The position numbers and the translations under genes are program-made. The notes under the pieces are model-generated. The model saw only the letters and a list, made by a program, of their open reading frames with translations, was not told the origin of the DNA and made no database searches. DNA of 33,791 nucleotides from DATGEP01 sp035310125. GTDB taxonomy: Bacteria; Chloroflexota; Ktedonobacteria; Ktedonobacterales; JADMIN01. How positions within the stretch are numbered: the stretch's first letter is position 1; every line of letters begins with the position of its first letter. Where the stretch lies: NCBI GenBank assembly GCA_035310125.1, contig DATGEP010000093.1, positions 1-33,791 of the forward strand. Reading direction: 5' to 3'. Shown here one piece after another: positions 24,501-30,876 of this stretch.

Positions 24501-25323
24501 CCACCATGAAGTGCGCGTCGGGCGTGCGCGTCATTGGTAGATTGGTACCCCAGATGATGAAGTATTTGGCGTTGTACCAGTCGGCGCTCTCTGGCACATC
24601 AGTTTGCTCGCCCCAAATCTGCGGTGAGGCGGGGGGCAGATCGGCGTACCAGTCATAGAACGACAGCATTGTGCCGCCCATGAGGGAGAGGAACCGCGCT
24701 CCTGATGCGTAGCTGACCTGGGACATCGCAGGGATCGGGCTGAACCCCGCGACACGATCCGGCCCATACGTCTTGATCGTGTAGATGGTGGCGGCGGCGA
24801 TCAGCTCGGAGACCTCCGCCCAGGACGCCCGCGCGAAGGCGCCCTTGCCCCGTGCGCGCACGTAGGTCGCGCGCCGCTCCGGATGCTGCACGATGCTCTT
24901 CCACGCCGCCACCGGATCGCGTCCAGCCCGGCGTTCGGCACGCCACATCGCCAGCAGCTCGCCCCGCACGTACGGATACTTTACCCGCATGGGGCTATAA
25001 GTGTACCAGGAGAACGTCGCGCCGCGTGGGCAGCCGCGCGGCTCGTACTCTGGAAAATCACGACCGAGCGAGGGATAGTCGGTTTGCTGCGTCTCCCAGG
25101 TGATGATGCCATCCTTCACGTAGACCTGCCAGCTGCACGACCCCGTGCAGTTGACGCCGTGGGTCGAGCGCACCACGCGGTCATGCTGCCAGCGCGAGCG
25201 GTAGACGTCCTCCCACGCGCGCGGCTTGCGGCTCAGCTCCGTCCATCCTTCGTCAATACGCGGTCCGCGGCGAAGATAGGCAAGACGCTCGTACCAGGTC
25301 ACGCGGGGTTTGATGGTGGTCAT
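21589..25323 (-). CDS. narG: Respiratory nitrate reductase alpha subunit (molybdopterin)
   Basis: A 1244-residue catalytic subunit reducing nitrate to nitrite on the cytoplasmic side. The FS0 [4Fe-4S] ligands are H55, C59, C63 and C98 (HGVNCTGSC ... RGCPRG), the His-first pattern of NarG. The Mo-bis-MGD ligand is D224 (SFYDWYADLP), and the following PPASPQIWGEQTDVPE is a family signature. No TAT-like signal is seen at the N-terminus. The length nearly equals the E. coli protein. ATG 25323 has AAGGAG 9 nt upstream and the gene is 3 nt behind the DUF4351-like gene. NxrA-type nitrite oxidoreductases are relatives, but narJ, narH and this length favour a nitrate reductase. Confidence 0.95.
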   Translation of the reverse strand: MTTIKPRVTWYERLAYLRRGPRIDEGWTELSRKPRAWEDVYRSRWQHDRVVRSTHGVNCTGSCSWQVYVKDGIITWETQQTDYPSLGRDFPEYEPRGCPRGATFSWYTYSPMRVKYPYVRGELLAMWRAERRAGRDPVAAWKSIVQHPERRATYVRARGKGAFARASWAEVSELIAAATIYTIKTYGPDRVAGFSPIPAMSQVSYASGARFLSLMGGTMLSFYDWYADLPPASPQIWGEQTDVPESADWYNAKYFIIWGTNLPMTRTPDAHFMVEARYNGTKVVGVSPDYAEYDKFADLWLPTKAGTDAALALAMTHVILKEFFVERETPYFADYVRRFTDLPFLVTLKKRGASWTTDRLLNAADLGMEAPLAEWKPLLWDTRRDGPAFPKGTLGHRWDGGGQWNLTLEDDAGEPLAPALTLYGATGAPAESAPGEPAGETATVEFPYFGGQQAGTVTRGVPVRRVRGPDGQEIVVTTVFDLLLAHCGVARAGLPGTYPADYDDPQPYTPAWQEGITGVKRHLAIQVAREFADNADRTRGKSMIALGAGTNHWYHSDLIYRCIINLALLCGCEGVNGGGWAHYVGQEKVRPLEGWQTLAFGLDWTRPARQMQSTSFFYLVTDQFRYEDLRTDVLGSPVGSGRFQHQHPADTIAMAARLGWMPTYPQFDHSSLDLVTEARQRGAKTEQAIVKDVVRRLQRDEVRFATEEPDNPVNFPRVFFIWRSNLLGSSGKGHEYFLTHLLGADGHVLADENTGWRPETVATPDEAPRGKLDLAIDIDFRMTSSGLYADIVLPAATWYEKYDLSTTDMHPYVHPFNPAISPPWEARTDWQAFHMLAQAVARLAQDHLPACDDLVMAPLLHDTADELAQPGGKVRDWRAGEVEPVPGKTMPRLILVHRDYPNLDQMYETLGPLAKKSIASKGISIDGSRAYRELGKRVGLHRTPGPGEGRPSLVRDESAVEAILTLSGATNGRRAVEEWTALERQTGLKLKEIASEHEAEEMTLQSITAQPRLALPGPMWSGLEAPDRRYSPFTINVEYGVPWRTLTGRQHFYLDHELLLDFGEGLPIYRPPLALPPFTDEDTQVPIHGAKAITLRYLTPHQKWGIHTTYADTPIMLTLFRGGPRIWLSEEDAQALGLSDNDWVEVYNRNGVIAARAVVSYRLPEGVAMMYHAQDRTVGVPGTTITKDRGGTHNSVTRVIPKPTHLVGGYAHLSYGFNYYGPTGHQRDTLTWIRPMKEVDWLEY

Positions 25324-25326
25324 TGC

Positions 25327-25701
25327 TCAGTTCTCCTTGCGCCGCGATAGCTGAATTAGATGTTTTTCAGGCTGTGGATTCGACTCGCCATGTGCCACGG
25401 CCCCGGACGCTGACGCGGGAGTTGAGGATAGCGGATCGAAACGCGCACCCACCACCTTGAACTCATCGCTTCCGCTGGCGAGCTCGTCGAGGAACACCTG
25501 CCAGGTTGGCACATTGGCGGCGACCAGAATCAAGCGTTCGAGCCTATCGAGATCGCGACACGCCTCGATCTGATTCCGCACCATATCCGGCAACGCCCCG
25601 AAGCGTATGTTCAATATTGCCAGCAGGTCCGCGCGGTCGGTTTCGGCTGCCGCCTGCGATTCTTGTTCACGCCGTGCGCTGTGCGGGTCCTGCTCGTTCA
25701 C
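25327..25701 (-). CDS. DUF4351-like small protein in the nar operon
   Basis: A 124-residue protein. Residues about 24-73 (LLAILNIRFGALPDMVRNQI, then LDRLERLILVAANVPTWQVFLDEL) resemble the helical DUF4351 domain usually found at the end of Rpn/YhgA-type proteins; the rest looks disordered. Function unknown. It starts with GTG 25701, with AAGGAGG 7 nt upstream, overlaps the stop of the upstream gene by 4 nt and ends 3 nt before narG. So it is firmly inside the operon and may be an accessory or assembly factor (inference). Confidence 0.7.
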   Translation of the reverse strand: MNEQDPHSARREQESQAAAETDRADLLAILNIRFGALPDMVRNQIEACRDLDRLERLILVAANVPTWQVFLDELASGSDEFKVVGARFDPLSSTPASASGAVAHGESNPQPEKHLIQLSRRKEN

Positions 25702-26570
25702 TGAGCGCCTCCTTCCGGATGCTTGATTATGGTGAGATTGATCCGTGTCCGCTTGTCGCGACTACCTGGGGCACCAGGCTCAGTAATCTCCATGGCCTCG
25801 TAGTATTCGGACCGCACCGCGCGCTCGCAAGCGCCGGCAATCGCATCAAACGCGTGCTCAACCGCGACGGGGTCGGACGCATCGGAGAGCGACACCTCCA
25901 GCGTTTCCACGAAGTCGCGACCGAATGCCGCCCACAGCCGTACCTCACCGCCGCCGCCACTGGCACTCGATCGGACCATGAGCCGCAGATCGCCAGGATG
26001 AATGCCACGTGTGCCCAGGCGCTCAACGCCCCGCCGGTAGATATCGGGGTACGCCACCGCAAGCGGCACGTCGGTCGCGCTAAATACATCAGGAGCGGGT
26101 GCGCCCGATGCGACGGTATCGGCGGCGGCCCGTTCCTCGTGCGCGCGGACCGCGCCGCCCAGCAGGCGTTGCTCCTCCTCGCGACTGTGAATCGCGTTGA
26201 GCAGCAGCATCGCCTCGAAGCGCTCCATTATGCCCGTCACCCATCCGCGAATAGCGACAATCTGCTCGATTTCGCCGAGCAGCAGGCGCAACAGGTCATG
26301 ATCGCGCGTCAATTGCGTGATGTCCACGTGCAGCTCGGGTCGCTCGCGTGCCACGTCGCGATACCAACCCTGCTCCTCCGCCTCCGCGTGGCGCAGGGTA
26401 CGTGTCTGCCAGTGTTCAATCAGCACACCCGTCAATTGCAGCGCCTGCTCGTGGTCACCTGCCAGCGCCGCTTGTCGCAACAAGCGTGTGATCTCCTCGG
26501 CCTCGGTGAATGCCGCTTCGTGGATTGCGTGGTGCGCCTCGCGCTTGGTCAGGCTGGGACCGGACCTCAA
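25698..26570 (-). CDS. Hemerythrin-like protein heading the nar operon
   Basis: A 290-residue protein. The N-terminal half (about 10-160) is helical with hemerythrin-type metal motifs: EHWQTRTLRHAEAEEQ, LTRDHDLLRLLLGEIE and an HxxxE in NAIHSREEEQRLL. The C-terminal half (about 175-285) is a mixed alpha/beta region that I do not recognise, rich in strands (RLMVRSSASGGGGEVRLWAAF, TRINLTIIKH). The start is TTG 26570 with GAGGAG 7 nt upstream; no later ATG fits. As the first gene before narG it may sense or scavenge NO or O2 arising around nitrate respiration. This role is inferred from fold and position only. Confidence 0.7.
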   Translation of the reverse strand: MRSGPSLTKREAHHAIHEAAFTEAEEITRLLRQAALAGDHEQALQLTGVLIEHWQTRTLRHAEAEEQGWYRDVARERPELHVDITQLTRDHDLLRLLLGEIEQIVAIRGWVTGIMERFEAMLLLNAIHSREEEQRLLGGAVRAHEERAAADTVASGAPAPDVFSATDVPLAVAYPDIYRRGVERLGTRGIHPGDLRLMVRSSASGGGGEVRLWAAFGRDFVETLEVSLSDASDPVAVEHAFDAIAGACERAVRSEYYEAMEITEPGAPGSRDKRTRINLTIIKHPEGGAQ

Positions 26571-26685
26571 TGAATCGCTCCTCTCTTTCCTGTCGAAGAG
26601 GAAAACTCAGTGCTGAATTGACGTTCGCGATCCAGTCTGGCAGCGGGACCGCAGGCGCGTAGTGAGTAGGGGTGCGCGCTCAGTC

Positions 26686-26735
26686 GGGTATATCTATACT
26701 GGCGACGCGCCAGGAAAACTGTGATCAATGTCGCA
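26686..26735 (-). promoter_or_regulatory. Predicted class II CRP-type promoter of the nar operon
   Basis: Read towards the operon, the operator TGCGACATTGATCACA is at 26735-26720 and a -10, TATAGA, at 26698-26693. The start point is then near 26686, the operator centre (26727.5) is at -41.5, and the leader is about 116 nt. There is no -35 hexamer at the right distance, as expected when an activator replaces it. The operator shares 12 of 16 bases with the narI site. Confidence 0.6.
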
Positions 26736-27019
26736 TGTCGCCGTCATGCGTCGCTGCCGCCAGGCACGTCGCGACGTTGGCTCGGGCGCGGGAGAGCGCT
26801 CCGCACAATACATCTTATCACGATTGATCATTGTGCGCAGGGATGACCACCACGACTTCTCCATGGTGCCGGAGCGGCCTAACGTGCTGGATATTGCCCA
26901 CCATTACCCACTTATGCGGTACATTTCAAGCTTCGGCTGCGGCTCTTCCTGCCGCTCGGTGTGACGGCCGCCAGCTCGATCTCAACGAGCGGAATGCTGA
27001 CCGTCGTGGCGAGGGGAAA

Positions 27020-27153
27020 GATCGTGCGGACGGAGGCGGGATGCGCAAAGCCCCCAGATAACGCCATTGGTAGCGGTGTTGCACGGGGGCGACCGGCCGG
27101 CCCAGTCGCTCACGCATCCATTCCGCCACTGCCCGCGCCGTCCATAGCGCGCG
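27020..27153 (-). pseudogene. Remnant of an IS630-like transposase
   Basis: On the minus strand this stretch reads RALWTARAVAEWMRERLGRP followed by VAPVQ..YQWRYLGALR. That is the pattern of the helix-turn-helix part of IS630-family transposases (xLWtxxxVAxWixxrxGRPV...W.YLrrLg). The surroundings carry no catalytic DDE region, and the similarity fades after 27020, perhaps through a frameshift. I see no gene elsewhere in 26740-27150. Confidence 0.4.
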
Positions 27154-27157
27154 AGAT

Positions 27158-27190
27158 ACAAAAATGGGGAAGGGCGTCAAACCCTTCCCC
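27158..27190 (-). terminator. Rho-independent terminator of the exported HExxE protein
   Basis: In the minus direction GGGGAAGGG, a TTTGACG loop and CCCTTCCCC are followed by ATTTTTGT. It starts 29 nt after the stop of the gene at 27219-28217. Confidence 0.85.
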
Positions 27191-27218
27191 TGGAAGATGA
27201 TGCGAGTACGCTGAGCTG

Positions 27219-28217
27219 CTAGTACGAGAGAACGCAGCCACCCGCGCCGGAGTTGAAGGCGTTGCTCCACAGTGACTGCACCGGGAAGCTCGCGCCGTTC
27301 ATCGAGACGCTGGCCGCCGCGCCCTGACCGGAGCTGATCCAGGCGCACTTATCGCCATTCTCGCTGCCCCTGCTGTCGAGCCAGCCGGTGCTGGGGAAAA
27401 TGTCCGTCTCGGTCTCGGCAAACTCGTGGCCACCGACGATGGTAATGCCAGCATTCGGACCCAGGCCATTGAAGTTGGCGCCACAGCTCGCGCCCGCGTC
27501 GGTGATGTACGGCATATTGGTATAGGCAACGTTGCCGTAGCTGGAGCTGGTGGAGCTGTGCCAGGCGCAGTACTGCGTGCCAAAGCCGCTGGCATTGTTG
27601 CCGGTGGCCGTATTGATCACGTACTGGGCCTGCGTGTTGGCGCTGGCGCTCGTGTTGCCGAAGTGTGCCGCCGCTCTGACGGCCTCGCCGGCAAGCTGAG
27701 ACTGCGATGGGCTGGACGGAGCCGCACTGCCATTGTCGTACCAGACGCCCGCCAGAACTCCAGTCGGGTTGGTGGCCGCGGTGCCCGCACCGTTGCAGAA
27801 GATGGTGCCGGAGGAGACCCCCTCGCAATACTGCGTCACGGAGTTGTTCCACGAGCTGCTGCCAACATGGTTGAAGAAGCTCTGTTGGATGGATGCCTCG
27901 CCGGAGGGGTCATTGCTGTTCCACTGTGAACCCCAGTAGACGAGGTAGACCTTATCCGCGCCAGTCTCTACGCCTACGCCGCCGGTGCCACCATGATAGG
28001 AGAGATTGTTGCTGCCGCCGTGGCGTTTCGGCGAGATCCCCTTCTGGTGGACCTGCATGAGATGGAGCGGGCGAAGCGTCTGGGGCGCGGCGGCTGATGT
28101 AGCGCCGGCACGCGCGCCGGCGCTGCCGACGAAGACCGACATGACGAGTGCCACGGCTGCCACCGCGACGGCGCCGGTGCCGAGCGAGGCGGCAAAAAGC
28201 GAGCGACTTCGTTTCAC
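27219..28217 (-). CDS. Exported protein with HEFAE/TD motif, putative metal-dependent hydrolase
   Basis: A 332-residue protein with a signal peptide (KRSR, hydrophobic stretch about 12-30, likely cut after an A-x-A near 34-38). The mature part is rich in Ser, Gly and Asn. Near residue 255, GGHEFAETETDIFPSTGWLD followed by S.GSENGDKCAW resembles exported proteins with an HExxE..TDP...GW.D..G.E.gD.C signature, which may bind a metal; peptidase activity is plausible but unproven. Six cysteines suggest disulfides. The start is GTG 28217, with AGGAG 8 nt upstream. A terminator follows the stop. The consensus promoter at 28567-28595 points at it with a long leader of about 340 nt. Confidence 0.75.
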   Translation of the reverse strand: MKRSRSLFAASLGTGAVAVAAVALVMSVFVGSAGARAGATSAAAPQTLRPLHLMQVHQKGISPKRHGGSNNLSYHGGTGGVGVETGADKVYLVYWGSQWNSNDPSGEASIQQSFFNHVGSSSWNNSVTQYCEGVSSGTIFCNGAGTAATNPTGVLAGVWYDNGSAAPSSPSQSQLAGEAVRAAAHFGNTSASANTQAQYVINTATGNNASGFGTQYCAWHSSTSSSYGNVAYTNMPYITDAGASCGANFNGLGPNAGITIVGGHEFAETETDIFPSTGWLDSRGSENGDKCAWISSGQGAAASVSMNGASFPVQSLWSNAFNSGAGGCVLSY

Positions 28218-28370
28218 CGTAGTTTCTCCTGATGAGCGGGCTGCTACAGGTAGGTAGCATCCCGGATGTCAAGGTGCCGGAACCGCGTGCTACCGGGCGC
28301 ACAGCGCGAGCCTGCTGTGCTGCGGCAATTGTTGGTTTCCGGCGGGACGCATGCAGGGGATTACGTGGGA

Positions 28371-28559
28371 TTACGTGCGCGTATGCGAACGCGCGGGCAT
28401 CAGCGGCTCGGTTCCTCTTGAGTGGGGTGGATGCTCCTTTCTGAGTTCGCGCGCGATCCGTCGCGGCGACACAAACCTCTTCCAATGGACTTGAGTTGTA
28501 CCCCGATCTTCGCCGGCCCACTTCCCATCGAAGGTGAAATCCGACGAAGCAATAGGCAT
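28371..28559 (-). CDS. Possible leaderless 62-residue protein
   Basis: ATG 28559 falls at the predicted start point (about 28560) of a consensus promoter, so the mRNA would begin at the start codon, as is common in Actinobacteria-, Deinococcus- and Chloroflexi-type bacteria. The peptide begins MPIASSDFTFDGKWAGEDRG and has a basic, proline-rich end. No family recognised. The alternative is that this stretch is just the long 5' leader of the exported protein gene at 28217. Confidence 0.3.
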   Translation of the reverse strand: MPIASSDFTFDGKWAGEDRGTTQVHWKRFVSPRRIARELRKEHPPHSRGTEPLMPARSHTRT

Positions 28560-28566
28560 GGCAGCA

Positions 28567-28595
28567 AGTATACTGACGCGCTGGCTACCTGTCAA
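28567..28595 (-). promoter_or_regulatory. Consensus sigma-70 promoter (minus strand)
   Basis: TTGACA at 28595-28590, a 17-nt spacer and TATACT at 28572-28567. The start point is near 28560. It serves the exported protein gene, the short frame at 28559, or both. It is back to back with the promoter at 28727. Confidence 0.75.
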
Positions 28596-28726
28596 GAGAA
28601 TTGTGTAACGAGATATGAGGCAGCCCGCGATTATATGCCTCATCCACACGCAGGGATGCATGCGCAGCGAGAAGGGCACGTGCTGGTCTAATTCGCAAGC
28701 GGATTCCCATGGCAGCGGATTCCCTC

Positions 28727-28755
28727 TTGACAAACTAGAAATAATGTTCTACTAT
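28727..28755 (+). promoter_or_regulatory. Consensus sigma-70 promoter of the capsid/protease genes
   Basis: TTGACA at 28727-28732, a 17-nt AT-rich spacer and TACTAT at 28750-28755. The start point is near 28762, giving a leader of about 200 nt before ATG 28964. It is among the closest matches to consensus in the window. Confidence 0.8.
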
Positions 28756-28825
28756 TTTCTCTGTCGAGCGTTGGCCGTGGAGTGCGCAACTTGTCAGGCG
28801 GCACTGTAGTGCGTTCGATGGTGGA

Positions 28826-28927
28826 TGCCGCTCCCCCGTTTTTCGGGCGGGCGGCATACGCCAGCGGTGAGCCCGAATAAGGCGCCGCTCTCTCCCGTGG
28901 AAGATCGCGGGTGGAGAGCGGCGCCTT
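28826..28927 (+). promoter_or_regulatory. Structured leader with two hairpins before the protease gene
   Basis: The first hairpin (about 28826-28855) has GCCGC/GCGGC outer arms and a CCCG-TTTTT-CGGG tip. The second (28879-28927) has perfect 14-bp arms, AAGGCGCCGCTCTC and GAGAGCGGCGCCTT, with an inner TCCCG/CGGG pairing. It is followed by GTCGTTTTTCGG, a short U-tract. CGTTTTTCGGGCG occurs in both places. The second element looks like an intrinsic terminator or attenuator 36 nt ahead of the start codon. Confidence 0.55.
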
Positions 28928-28963
28928 GTCGTTTTTCGGGCGTGATCGTGAAAAGGAGCAGGT

Positions 28964-30721
28964 ATGGAGACGCGAAAGGCGCGCGCCACACGCCAGGCGA
29001 CTCCGGAGCCAGAAAGCACGGCGGATGCCCCGGATGCCCCCGCGCGCCGTGAGAGCGTCCCGCTGGGTGCCACTCCACAGGTCGAGGGCGCACCACCGCA
29101 GGGCGCATCCGTCGCGCGGGTGGGCTATGCGCCCATTGTACGGGTGGATGCGATCCGGCGCGAGCTCGAGCTGTGCGCCACCAGTGAAGCGCTGGATAGT
29201 TACGGCACAGTCTTCGACTATGCCGCCAGCAAAGATGCCTTCACGCGCTGGATTGGCAACGTACGCGAGATGCACGAGCGGCGGGCGGTAGGCAGCCGCG
29301 TTAGTGTACGCTGCGACGATGAGCAGCGCAAAGTATATGTGCGTGTGCGCATCTCGCACGGCGCGTCAGACACGTGGGAAAAAGTGCTGGATGGAACGCT
29401 GCGGGGCGCGAGCATCGGCGCGAGCAACGTCGTCTGGGAACGGCAGGCGCGGCGTGTGGCGGGACGCGAGCGACTGCTCAACGTAGCAACGCGCTACGAC
29501 CTCATAGAGCTGAGTTTGGTTGATAGCCCCAGCAATCCCGATGCGCTGGGCATCTCCATCGTGCGCGATGCCGTGCCAGATGCGACGATGCTGGACGACC
29601 TCACCATCAATCCCTCTCCGCCCGCCGTAAGAGCGCTGCCTGCCGCGCCCGCCGAACGACAGGACGGCGCGACACATATCGTAGACACATCCCACGACAT
29701 TGTAGGGGCGTCCGGTGGACGCCCGCGCGACGATGCAATGGAGAGTGTAGGGGCGCAGCCTGCCGCGCCCGCCGCCGTAGAGGTAGGAGCGCACCTCTCA
29801 CCCTCCAACACCGCGCTCGTTTCACACGCTTCTCCCCTCTCCTCGCAGGGAGAGGGGTCGGGGGTGAGGTTCCCCGCGCCGCCGGAGGTGCGCATCGCGC
29901 GGCAGGCGATGGCGCACGGATGGGCGGCGATACAGGCGGCCCACGACAGCACACCACCGGCGCACGAATCGAACCGCCTGACGTTCGCGAAATCCGGCTC
30001 GGAGCGACCTCAGCCGCCAGCCGCGTGCTCCATCTCTCTAGAGTTGAGCACGGGCGCGGAGCGGAGTGCGCCTTCCAGCACTGAGACTGTCCGCGAGCGC
30101 GGTCCATTCAGCACGAACCTGGAGGGCTTCCCCGATACGGGTGTGCCGGCGCAGGCGGTGGAACGCCCCACCAGCGCGCTCGGTGTGCGTGAGGAGGGCA
30201 ATGCGCGCGACCGTTTCCATGCCGCCGCGCGCGGCATTTTACAAGGTTGCGGCTGCCCGCTCTGCGAAGGGGCGCTGGCCGCGCTCGGCGAAACGGGCAC
30301 GGCGGAAGGCTCCGCTATGCAGGCGCGGCGCACGGATGGGGCAGCCAGTGCGGCGCGCGAATCCGCTCTGGCGCGGGCGCTGGCAGCGGGGCTCACAGCC
30401 AGCGTCACGCGCATGGAGCGCATGGACGGGAGCGTGCGCGGGCTGAGCGACATCCTCCAGGCGGCTATGACCCGGATCGAGAGCACGGCCAGCGACCTGC
30501 GCCAGCGCCTGGAAACGCTGGAAGCGCAGCCGCGGACGGGTGGCCCTGCCGCCTTCGCCTTCGACAAGTCACTCGCCCTCGCGCCCAGTGGTGGCGCACT
30601 TAGCCAGCCGGGCGCCGCCGAGCAGCGCCGCGCGCTGGAATCGCTTGCCGGCAAGCTCACCGATCCGCGGGCGCAGATCGCTGTCGCCGCGGAGCTGATC
30701 CGGCTGCAACGCGGGGAATAG
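28964..30721 (+). CDS. HK97-family prohead protease fused to a scaffold-like region
   Basis: A 585-residue protein. Residues about 55-200 are a prohead protease domain: RRELELCATSEALDSYGTVFD, H104 (EMHERRAVGSRVSV), S150 (LRGASIGAS) and YDLIELSLVDSPSNPDALGI; His104 and Ser150 are the likely catalytic pair. Residues 200-330 are a proline/alanine-rich linker encoded partly by palindromic repeats. Residues about 400-585 contain CGCPLCEG and a heptad-like region (LSDILQAAMTRIESTASDLRQRLETLEA) that fits a scaffolding coiled coil. Such proteases cleave scaffold and capsid protein during head assembly. ATG 28964 has AAGGAG 5 nt upstream. No portal or terminase gene is near. The usual length is 200-250, so the C-terminal extension is notable. 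Confidence 0.75.
   Translation: METRKARATRQATPEPESTADAPDAPARRESVPLGATPQVEGAPPQGASVARVGYAPIVRVDAIRRELELCATSEALDSYGTVFDYAASKDAFTRWIGNVREMHERRAVGSRVSVRCDDEQRKVYVRVRISHGASDTWEKVLDGTLRGASIGASNVVWERQARRVAGRERLLNVATRYDLIELSLVDSPSNPDALGISIVRDAVPDATMLDDLTINPSPPAVRALPAAPAERQDGATHIVDTSHDIVGASGGRPRDDAMESVGAQPAAPAAVEVGAHLSPSNTALVSHASPLSSQGEGSGVRFPAPPEVRIARQAMAHGWAAIQAAHDSTPPAHESNRLTFAKSGSERPQPPAACSISLELSTGAERSAPSSTETVRERGPFSTNLEGFPDTGVPAQAVERPTSALGVREEGNARDRFHAAARGILQGCGCPLCEGALAALGETGTAEGSAMQARRTDGAASAARESALARALAAGLTASVTRMERMDGSVRGLSDILQAAMTRIESTASDLRQRLETLEAQPRTGGPAAFAFDKSLALAPSGGALSQPGAAEQRRALESLAGKLTDPRAQIAVAAELIRLQRGE
29627..29774. repeat. REP-like repeat pair inside the protease gene (GTAxGxGCGC type)
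   Basis: Two 28-nt copies, 29627-29654 and 29747-29774, agree at 25 of 28 positions (GTArGrGCGC, then GCCTGCCGCGCCCGCCG). They lie within the linker of the prohead protease. Between them is a member of a second repeat family at 29701. Confidence 0.7.
29701..29726. repeat. REP-like palindrome inside the protease gene, copy 1
   Basis: TGTAGGGGCGTCC then GGTGGACGCCCGC; GGGCGTCC and GGACGCCC pair over 8 bp. A second copy is at 30804-30829 in the non-coding gap before the capsid gene, agreeing at 22 of 26 positions. Confidence 0.7.
29834..29857. repeat. Palindrome CCCCTCTCC/GGAGAGGGG inside the protease gene
   Basis: Perfect 9-bp arms around TCGCAG, followed by TCGGGGGTGAGG. This is the look of a common intergenic repeat type, yet here it is translated in frame. 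Confidence 0.6.
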
Positions 30722-30803
30722 GGGAATAAAGGCGCGGCGTCGCGGCAAAAAGTTCGCGCGCACATGGACACACGCGACCCCAAACGGCCATACCGCCCTC
30801 ACA

Positions 30804-30829
30804 TGTCGGGGTGTCCACTGGACGCCCGC
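30804..30829. repeat. REP-like palindrome between protease and capsid genes, copy 2
   Basis: TGTCGGGGTGTCC then ACTGGACGCCCGC, in the 155-nt gap between the two phage-type genes. It differs from the copy at 29701 at four positions. Confidence 0.7.
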
Positions 30830-30876
30830 ATACCAGGGCATCATCAACGCACAGAAAGCACGAGGAATACCAAACC

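Noticed and set aside
26824..26834. TTGATCATTG, half of an FNR-like site, about 140 bp upstream of the nar promoter
   Set aside because: Only one half-site fits and the position does not suit activation; the CRP-type site at 26720-26735 explains the promoter better.
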